DNA from: Nitrososphaerota archaeon | GTDB lineage: Archaea > Thermoproteota > Nitrososphaeria > Nitrososphaerales > UBA57 | Assembly (NCBI GenBank): GCA_002693165.1 | Contig: NZOP01000027.1 | Coordinates: 33,722-43,033, forward strand | Reading direction: 5' to 3' | Length of the DNA stretch: 9,312 nucleotides | Part shown: one piece after another, positions 1-5,478 of the stretch | How positions within the stretch are numbered: position 1 is the first letter of the stretch | Layout: each line of letters begins with the position of its first letter | Program-made: the position numbers and the translations under genes | The notes under the pieces: model-generated | The model's database searches: none | Told to the model about the DNA's origin: nothing | The model's input: the letters and a program-made list of their open reading frames with translations, nothing else

Positions 1-1
1 T

Positions 2-679
2 AAATTAAGCGCTTTTCAAAATATAGAAAGAAAATTTGAAGTTGCATCTACATATAGAAAACTACTCACTGAAGCAACTTCATTAGAAAATTCTTACTAT
101 GAAAAATTAAATACAACAATGAAAGACAAAGGCTATTATGATCGTGTTGCTGAGCTAACTGAAAATGAACAACTTAAGATCATGCAAAAAATACTTCTTG
201 AAGATGAAGCTTCTCTTACTCAAGAAAATATGTTAAATGAAATTATTGATAGGAAACATCTTAAAGAATATCTTTCAGGTGCTCTGGGTATATTTAGAAT
301 TCCTGCTACAATGGGATTAAATGCAGATTATAGAACAGATTATTTATGGTTCACTGTGGTTAGTCCACGTGGTCTATGGGATTCCGATCTTGATTCCGAG
401 GCTAAAACAATGTTATCTGGATATGTTTCTCAAGATGCTTCAAAAAGTATTTACATTCGGGAAGTTGATTCATCTGATCCTTGGACGATGAGATTTCTTA
501 TTATTGCTGCCAAAGCATCTACTACTAATCTAGAGACATTCAAAGAAATGGATATTCTTTATAATTCAACAACTCAAGGCGAAAAATTACTTTCACATTC
601 TTATTTGTTAGAACAAGGCGTTCATGTCTCTCCTGGTCATCAATTATCTAAAACAGAAAAAGTCGAGGATAGAAACTAA
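2..679 (+). CDS. 3' part of a gene, C-terminal 225 aa; possible tubulin-like (FtsZl-1 type) C-terminus
   Basis: The frame is open from the left edge, with no stop in the 39 codons before the ATG at 119, so that ATG is probably internal and the gene starts outside the window. The first ~85 visible residues are helical and charged, probably coiled coil. A mixed alpha/beta domain follows, with IFRIPATMGL, a strand-like YLWFTVVSPRG, then DPWTMRFLIIAAK, NLETFKEMDILY and LSHSYLLEQG. The order 'DPxxxRxxII..., xLxxFKExxxxY, ...H' resembles the C-terminus I associate with large bacterial and archaeal tubulin-like proteins of the FtsZl-1 type. This is recollection of a pattern, not a search result, and no GTP-binding motif is visible because the N-terminal part is missing. 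It is 25 bp upstream of, and co-directional with, the polytopic membrane protein gene, so the two probably share a transcript. The coding call is firm; the family call is weak. Confidence 0.85.
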   Translation, partial: KLSAFQNIERKFEVASTYRKLLTEATSLENSYYEKLNTTMKDKGYYDRVAELTENEQLKIMQKILLEDEASLTQENMLNEIIDRKHLKEYLSGALGIFRIPATMGLNADYRTDYLWFTVVSPRGLWDSDLDSEAKTMLSGYVSQDASKSIYIREVDSSDPWTMRFLIIAAKASTTNLETFKEMDILYNSTTQGEKLLSHSYLLEQGVHVSPGHQLSKTEKVEDRN

Positions 680-693
680 TTTTCTTTGACTAA

Positions 694-699
694 AGTGAT
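694..699 (+). promoter_or_regulatory. Archaeal-type Shine-Dalgarno for the TTG start at 705
   Basis: AGTGAT contains GTGAT, a match to the GGTGATC core complementary to archaeal 16S rRNA 3' ends. It ends 5 nt before TTG at 705. An in-frame TAG at 699-701 overlaps it, so no earlier start exists for the downstream gene and the first in-frame ATG lies far inside the protein. The ribosome site therefore decides the rare TTG start. Its presence between two co-directional genes fits translation of a second cistron. Confidence 0.6.
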
Positions 700-704
700 A
701 GACA

Positions 705-3077
705 TTGTCTAAATTAATCAATTCTTCTGTAATTGATAAAGTTGGATTTCGACCGTCAACCGATATAGATGATGCTGTTGAACGTGAAATAGAATATAGA
801 AAGAATTTAAAAAAAATTTTTCTTGCTAGTACTATATTCTTACTTAGTGTATCTCTTCTTTATCTTGTACCATTATATCCTGTTCCTATTGTTTTCCTAT
901 TCTCTATTGTTTCTGCCGTTATTGGTTTTCGTTCAGTCTTAACAGGTTTCTTATTTTCTTTGTTCCTATTCATTCCTGCTTATTTATATCAAACATCGGT
1001 TCCTTTTTGGTGGCTTTTGATTAATTTATTTATTATTGGAGTTGTATTAGCAAAATCTACACAAGATTCAAGTCATATACTTGCTCTTGTCTTTGGTATT
1101 ATTTCAGGTCTACTATTTTTAACTCCATATTATTTTGTTTCTATACCTCTAATGTTGTTATATGGAATTGTTCGAAAAGATTCTGAATTCTTTAGAAATA
1201 CTGGATTATTATTTGGTTTCTTATTTATTTTTATTCCTTTTAATGCTCTTGCATTTTCTAAACATCTTCTGCTAGATGTTAGTACAATGACTCAACAAAC
1301 AATTTATAATAAAATGATTGACAGTTCATTGCCTTTATTTACGCAAATTATTTATGACCAAAAATCTCGATTGGTGTCTTTTGATATACCTGTTATTGTT
1401 GATTCTTTTTCTGGTCTTTTAACTATACAAAATAATTTATTTAATCCATTTTTGTATATACTTATCGATAAACTCGTATTATTATTTATTCCAATTTTAC
1501 TTGTTCTTTCATTTTCTATTATGGGAGTTCTTGAGAGAATATGGCCTTGGATGGAAGCACGTGAAGTTGAATTAAGTATACTTCCTCGTTATTCTTCAAT
1601 TATATCACTTATCTTGGGCACTGCGTTTTTCATTATTCCTCTACAAACTATGCAAATACCATTTGACTACTATACTAGTTTTGATTCACTTAATTCTATC
1701 AAATCCCTTTCCATTGCAGGGGCCCTTGGTCTTGTTCTTTCATTAAGTTCGATTAATTTATCCAATCGCTATGAAGGTGCTGAACTTACTGAATCTGTAA
1801 AAGCTAACTGCATTAAATCTCTGGACATTGTAGATGAATCTAACAATCAACTCAATGAAATACTATCTGTATGTCCTGGTATTGATATAAATGCAGAATT
1901 TGCTCAGATGAATGAATACAAAGAAGAACTTAGTATTACTTTGGATGTTCTTGATACGCTTTCTTATAAAGGACTTAAGGAGAAATCTAAAAAACTCTTT
2001 CATCTGTCTGATGGACAATCTTCTCGTGCAGATTCAATTAGTTTTAAAGTACTGAATTATCATAATGATCAATTAGATCAATGCCAAAAAATGCTTAAAA
2101 TATTAGATGGTTTAGGTATTAATAATCTTCCTTCAATTGATTCTGCGCATTTATCTTATAACACTGAAACAAGTTTCACTGATGTTCTTGCTAATCAAAG
2201 AGATCTAAATGATTTTCTCATCGAGATTTCTCAGAACACTATCAAAGTTACAGAAAGCTTAGTTGGAGTTGTACAAAAAGAATTTGACACTACTCTTGAA
2301 CCAACCTCTATATCTATTAGTGATAATTTTATTCACCAAGGAAAAGGACAACAAGCTTTAGAGTCACTTATAGTAACAATTCAGTCTCTCCATAAAAGAT
2401 ATCATCGCACGATGGAAAAAACAATCGGTAGTCTTAAACGCTTAATCCAGCGTTCAATCAAAATACATGAGTCTCATGTTCTTCCATTGAACGAATCTCT
2501 TGGACAAAATCCTTATGACGAGCAAACCGGTTCTATTGCGAAAGAGATTAATCTTCACTTTGACGAACTTCGAGGTTTTCAAGGTATTCTTTACTTACCT
2601 GATGTTATGTATAGGTTGGAATTTCTAGAATCCGGTACTCATACAGTTATTAGTGAATTACTGAGATTATTGCGAGAATTTGAAAAACGAAATGATTCAC
2701 GAGTACCAATGGATTTTCATTGGGGCAAAGATACTCAATTAATTTCTGAAATTGAATCCTCATTACGCCGTTTAGACGACCAATCTAAAACTGATCTCTC
2801 TGATCGGTTGTCAAATATTGAATACGGGATTAAAATTATTGAAAATGAAGCAAATACACTGAAGAAATATCTTATTATGAATGAATTTATTCTAAATTAC
2901 GTTAATATGGAGCCTCTTATTTCTTCTTTAATTAGTATTGAAGGAAAAGTTCTTCCCAAACAACTTCCTGTGAAATCAAAGTATGCTATACAATATCTGC
3001 AACTTTTTGCATTTGGTAAATCTAAAATTACTTTCAATGCAAAAACTGATACATTGACAAAAATTACTAAAAACTAA
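705..3077 (+). CDS. Polytopic membrane protein with large C-terminal helical domain, function unknown
   Basis: This 790-aa protein starts at TTG, chosen because of the upstream TAG and the GTGAT ribosome site. Residues 1-36 are charged and probably cytoplasmic. Hydrophobic segments follow at about 37-57, 59-75, 78-97, 101-116, 124-140, 143-156, 166-185, 247-276, 296-314 and 335-351, so roughly nine or ten membrane helices, with a polar loop at 186-246. From about 356 to 755 the chain is soluble and alpha-helical with many heptad-like Leu/Ile positions (for example 360-390, 400-435, 545-600, 640-725), suggesting coiled coil or helical bundle. I do not recognise a family or any catalytic motif. 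The C-terminal half could be a cytoplasmic platform for filament or partner binding. It follows the partial gene by 25 bp (likely operon) and its 3' end overlaps the convergent PH-like gene by 4 bp. Alternatives include a transporter-like protein or sensor, but the domain proportions fit neither well. Confidence 0.93.
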   Translation: MSKLINSSVIDKVGFRPSTDIDDAVEREIEYRKNLKKIFLASTIFLLSVSLLYLVPLYPVPIVFLFSIVSAVIGFRSVLTGFLFSLFLFIPAYLYQTSVPFWWLLINLFIIGVVLAKSTQDSSHILALVFGIISGLLFLTPYYFVSIPLMLLYGIVRKDSEFFRNTGLLFGFLFIFIPFNALAFSKHLLLDVSTMTQQTIYNKMIDSSLPLFTQIIYDQKSRLVSFDIPVIVDSFSGLLTIQNNLFNPFLYILIDKLVLLFIPILLVLSFSIMGVLERIWPWMEAREVELSILPRYSSIISLILGTAFFIIPLQTMQIPFDYYTSFDSLNSIKSLSIAGALGLVLSLSSINLSNRYEGAELTESVKANCIKSLDIVDESNNQLNEILSVCPGIDINAEFAQMNEYKEELSITLDVLDTLSYKGLKEKSKKLFHLSDGQSSRADSISFKVLNYHNDQLDQCQKMLKILDGLGINNLPSIDSAHLSYNTETSFTDVLANQRDLNDFLIEISQNTIKVTESLVGVVQKEFDTTLEPTSISISDNFIHQGKGQQALESLIVTIQSLHKRYHRTMEKTIGSLKRLIQRSIKIHESHVLPLNESLGQNPYDEQTGSIAKEINLHFDELRGFQGILYLPDVMYRLEFLESGTHTVISELLRLLREFEKRNDSRVPMDFHWGKDTQLISEIESSLRRLDDQSKTDLSDRLSNIEYGIKIIENEANTLKKYLIMNEFILNYVNMEPLISSLISIEGKVLPKQLPVKSKYAIQYLQLFAFGKSKITFNAKTDTLTKITKN
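3059..3073 (-). terminator. Oligo-T tracts on the minus strand after the PH-like gene
   Basis: On the minus strand two T5 runs (3069-3073 and 3059-3063) begin directly after the TAG stop at 3074-3076. They sit inside the last codons of the opposite membrane-protein gene. This is the pattern expected of an archaeal intrinsic terminator, though only from composition. Confidence 0.35.
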
Positions 3078-4060
3078 ACTAGCAAACTAACTTGCTTTAA
3101 TGAATCTTTTAATAGTTTTTCTATTTTTTCCTCAGTTTCGGATATTAATTGCTTAATTGTATTTTCTGTTTCTCTAAATGTTTTTGTTGAATATTTAGAA
3201 TTGTCAAACAAATTATCGGAGAAATGATTGTTTATTATTGGAATGTATTTTAGTACATTGGCTTGCACTCTATCTCTTTCTTCTTTCTTTCCTAGCTTAT
3301 CAAAATAATCTGCTTGAAATATAGCTACTGTGAATAGATAAAAGAATTGTAAATTTTGCCAAACTGGTTTTACTGTAGGTGTAAATTCTTTCCATTCCTT
3401 GTAAGGAATTTGCCCATATAGAACTTCACCTAATGAATCCATTGTTGATTTGATCGAATTAATTATTGTAATAGAATCTCTACTTTTTATTGCCGTTTTA
3501 ATTTTTTTTGTGTCATCCTGTAAATTTATTTTATTATTGTTTAATGTCGAAGATAATTCATCAAATTCATTCATCATTTCATCTACTCTGTCCCAATTAT
3601 ACTTCATTGTCTCATTGATTAGGTTGAATAATAGCGAAACAAATGTCCATGTCTTAAAAATTGTGTCATAAATATAAGTTGAATAGTTTATTTGGTTCAT
3701 TCTTTCATCAATTTCACTTTGCTTTTTGTCTACGTAACGTTTTTTGTTTTCATTTACAAGTGTATTGATATTTTCTATTATTTCGTTTGTTTCAACAGGT
3801 GTATCGATTGTTAATGTTACGACTTGATTATCCTCCTTTTGAGTTATTAATATATCAAAATATCCTTCTTTTTTAATTATACTTATTGATTCTATTTTTA
3901 TAAAAAATTCCGGTTCAAATTTTTTAGATAATATTCCTATTTTTCTTTCAAATGAAATTCCATCTTTTGTTATGAATAGCCTGCCCTTTATTTTCTTTTT
4001 TTCAAGATTTAATATTACTGATTTGTATTCTCCTATGACCTTGGAATTGTTTTTTATCAT
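3074..4060 (-). CDS. PH/GRAM-like N-terminal domain protein with helical C-terminus, function unknown
   Basis: This 328-aa soluble protein has its ATG at 4058-4060 and an in-frame stop two codons upstream (4064-4066), so the start is secure. Residues ~5-110 show a run of short beta strands (KGRLFITKDGISFER, EFFIKIESISIIKKEG, YFDILITQK, VVTLTID) followed by one amphipathic helix (~88-108). That is the order and size of a PH/GRAM-like domain, which in other proteins binds phosphoinositides or protein partners. Residues ~110-328 are almost all helical, with aromatic patches near 125-155 and 229-253, and a charged coiled-coil-like end (295-322). No signal peptide or clear membrane helix is seen, so it is probably cytoplasmic or peripheral on the membrane. 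It is divergent from the tubulin-like gene across 85 bp and converges on the membrane-protein gene. The PH-like call rests on strand pattern only. Confidence 0.9.
   Translation of the reverse strand: MIKNNSKVIGEYKSVILNLEKKKIKGRLFITKDGISFERKIGILSKKFEPEFFIKIESISIIKKEGYFDILITQKEDNQVVTLTIDTPVETNEIIENINTLVNENKKRYVDKKQSEIDERMNQINYSTYIYDTIFKTWTFVSLLFNLINETMKYNWDRVDEMMNEFDELSSTLNNNKINLQDDTKKIKTAIKSRDSITIINSIKSTMDSLGEVLYGQIPYKEWKEFTPTVKPVWQNLQFFYLFTVAIFQADYFDKLGKKEERDRVQANVLKYIPIINNHFSDNLFDNSKYSTKTFRETENTIKQLISETEEKIEKLLKDSLKQVSLLV
3116..3129 (+). terminator. Oligo-T tract, probable archaeal terminator for the upstream + gene
   Basis: T5 (3116-3120) and T6 (3124-3129) runs lie 39-52 nt past the stop of the membrane-protein gene, inside the 3' end of the convergent gene. 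Archaeal RNA polymerase ends transcripts at oligo-T on the coding strand. A weak 5-bp inverted repeat (AGCAA...TTGCT, 3081-3096) precedes them. T runs are common in AT-rich DNA, so support is modest. Confidence 0.3.
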
Positions 4061-4080
4061 ATTCTATATTATTTAGTAAT

Positions 4081-4089
4081 CAAATATAG
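4081..4089 (-). promoter_or_regulatory. TATA-like box of the PH-like gene (leaderless)
   Basis: On the minus strand the sequence reads CTATATTTG, a good archaeal TATA-box match, centred about 26 nt before the ATG at 4060. There is no Shine-Dalgarno before that ATG. The spacing predicts transcription starting at or next to the start codon, giving a leaderless mRNA. Confidence 0.5.
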
Positions 4090-4110
4090 CAATTACGTAT
4101 TTTTTAACCA

Positions 4111-4124
4111 ATTATTTTTATTAT
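4111..4124 (+). promoter_or_regulatory. TATA-like box of the tubulin-like gene (leaderless)
   Basis: ATTATTTTTATTAT is centred about 28 nt before the ATG at 4146, and purine-rich AACCA precedes it where a BRE would sit. Only a partial TGAT (4134-4137) could serve as ribosome site, so a leaderless mRNA is more likely. This box and the opposite one lie about 30 bp apart, so the two promoters share a regulatory region. Confidence 0.45.
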
Positions 4125-4145
4125 CCTACTGTCTGATATATTATT

Positions 4146-5471
4146 ATGAGTGGCACAAATAATCGTAAATTTTACACTTATGATTCATTTATTTTTTGTC
4201 CTGTAGGTCATAAAAATGTAAGTGGATTGGATGAATGCGCTTCTTGTAACATGCCTCTTATAAATTTTAGAAAAGAACTTTCTACTTTGATATCCAATCT
4301 TGAAAGTATTAATGGTGAAAAACATAATAAAATAATTAATTTTGGACTTGGAACTTTTGGATCACAAATATTATTATCATTAAAAAATGACTTTGGTTCT
4401 GAACAGCTTTTTAATTATCTTATGATTGATTACGAAGGCTCCAATGTTGATTCACTTATTCCTGACAACGATGATAGTCTGGAACATAATTCCTATTCTG
4501 TTGCTAATGATTATGATTCAAAAACTAATATATGGAGTAATTTTGAAAATAATTTTTCTCAATTCGATCAACTTGAAGATAAGATTCGTCGAATTGGACT
4601 TAATAATAATATTGACGAACAAACTGCAATACTCACCGGTTCTATGGGTGAAACTCTGGTTTCAGGTATGACTCCTCCATTACTAAAAAAAATTAAACAA
4701 ATAAACCCTAAAACTTCTCGATTAGTTTTAACTTCTTTACCTGCTACTAGTGATACTGATCAAGTACATTTTAATGCTTTTTGCGGTGTGTCTAGATTTA
4801 TTCGTAATCAAAAAACTTCTGGAGATATGTTGGTAGTTTTACAAGGTGATGCGTTGGAAAAAATGATTGGTATAGATAGATCTGGAAAAAAATTAGGTTC
4901 TGATTTTTTGATTCCGCGTATGGTAAATCTGTTAACTAATAATAGTTCTGCAATTAATAGTCTAAGTAAAATTGCAAAGTCTCTTAAAGTTCTTGCATTT
5001 GCACCAGTATATGTCTATGGAAGAAGTTATGAAATCTACGATAATCTAAAAAATATTCTCGACGATGCTGCATATTTTCCATTATCACCTTTCCAATATG
5101 AATCTGTTATTCTTAATGTTATAATAGTTCGAGCACCTGAAAATGTACTTAATGTTGTTTCCAAAAAACGTATTGAAGCTGATTGTAATTTGTGGAACCG
5201 CAAGAGGTTTCCTTCATTAAAAGAATCTCTTGTTTATGTCTTACCTGTTAAAGATACTTCAGATCGATTGGATGTTTTATTGCTTCTTGGCGGTGCAAAA
5301 TTACAGAATATTATCCAGTCTGTACAACCGGGTTATGAACGTTTTAAAGAATATATTCGAGAACGTGATTTATGGGATGAATTTCAAATTAATGAGGACG
5401 ATCTTAAAAAATTCGAAAATACAATTACCAGTTATGATAAAAATCTTGCTAAATTGTTAAAACCAAATTGA
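4146..5471 (+). CDS. Divergent FtsZ/tubulin-superfamily protein with N-terminal zinc knuckle
   Basis: This is 441 aa, with ATG at 4146 and an in-frame TGA at 4134-4136 that excludes an earlier start. Residues 18-34 form a zinc-knuckle-like motif: C18-P-V-G-H22-x8-C31-x2-C34. A tubulin/FtsZ Rossmann-type GTPase order follows: beta1 with T1-like GLGTFGSQ (67-74), YLMIDYE (91-97) at the T2 position, TLVSGMTPPLLKKIK (170-184) at the T4/helix H4 position, LVLTSLPATSD (193-203), VVLQGDALEKM (230-240) at the nucleotide-contacting N/D position, and SDFLIPRMVNLLT (252-264) at H7. The second domain has VLAFAPVYVYGR (282-293), ESVILNVIIVRAP (319-331) and RLDVLLLLGGA (374-384), matching the FtsZ C-terminal sheet. 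The usual GGGTG(T/S)G is reduced to GSMGETLVSGM, keeping only SGM as in tubulin's GSGM, so GTP binding or hydrolysis may be altered. Length is like FtsZ. It is probably cytoplasmic. It is not ordinary FtsZ or CetZ; it could be a relative of the FtsZl families. The superfamily call rests on motif order. Confidence 0.93.
   Translation: MSGTNNRKFYTYDSFIFCPVGHKNVSGLDECASCNMPLINFRKELSTLISNLESINGEKHNKIINFGLGTFGSQILLSLKNDFGSEQLFNYLMIDYEGSNVDSLIPDNDDSLEHNSYSVANDYDSKTNIWSNFENNFSQFDQLEDKIRRIGLNNNIDEQTAILTGSMGETLVSGMTPPLLKKIKQINPKTSRLVLTSLPATSDTDQVHFNAFCGVSRFIRNQKTSGDMLVVLQGDALEKMIGIDRSGKKLGSDFLIPRMVNLLTNNSSAINSLSKIAKSLKVLAFAPVYVYGRSYEIYDNLKNILDDAAYFPLSPFQYESVILNVIIVRAPENVLNVVSKKRIEADCNLWNRKRFPSLKESLVYVLPVKDTSDRLDVLLLLGGAKLQNIIQSVQPGYERFKEYIRERDLWDEFQINEDDLKKFENTITSYDKNLAKLLKPN
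4197..4247 (+). other. Zinc-knuckle coding segment (C-x3-H-x8-C-x2-C)
   Basis: Residues 18-34 of the tubulin-like protein hold C18, H22, C31 and C34, with Pro and Gly beside the first pair and CASC as the second knuckle. The spacing suits a small tetrahedral zinc site. It precedes the first GTPase strand by about 30 helical residues, so it is a separate N-terminal module that could bind protein, lipid-associated factors or nucleic acid. Confidence 0.55.
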
Positions 5472-5477
5472 TTTTTT
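5472..5477 (+). terminator. Oligo-T (T6) directly after the tubulin-like gene
   Basis: Six T residues follow the TGA stop (5469-5471) without a gap and fill most of the 7-bp space before the convergent gene's stop at 5479-5481. Archaeal polymerase ends transcripts at such tracts, but with no hairpin the call rests on position and composition. Confidence 0.35.
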
Positions 5478-5478
5478 G

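Noticed and set aside
119..679. ATG at 119 as the true start of a 186-aa gene
   Set aside because: The frame is open to the left edge with coding-like helical sequence, and no ribosome site precedes 119; it is the 3' part of a longer gene.
3081..3096. AGCAA-6-TTGCT inverted repeat as a strong hairpin terminator
   Set aside because: A 5-bp stem is too short to stand alone in AT-rich DNA; only the nearby oligo-T runs are reported.
3450..3671. Plus-strand 73-aa hydrophobic open frame
   Set aside because: It is antisense to the PH-like gene's helical region and its hydrophobicity follows from the complement of Asn/Lys/Asp codons.
4426..4671. Overlapping + frames inside the tubulin-like gene (also 5230-5460)
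   Set aside because: They are alternate-frame shadows of a gene with clear superfamily motifs.
4146..5471. Ordinary cell-division FtsZ or CetZ
   Set aside because: The GGGTGTG loop is not intact, an N-terminal zinc knuckle is present, and overall similarity is limited to motif order.
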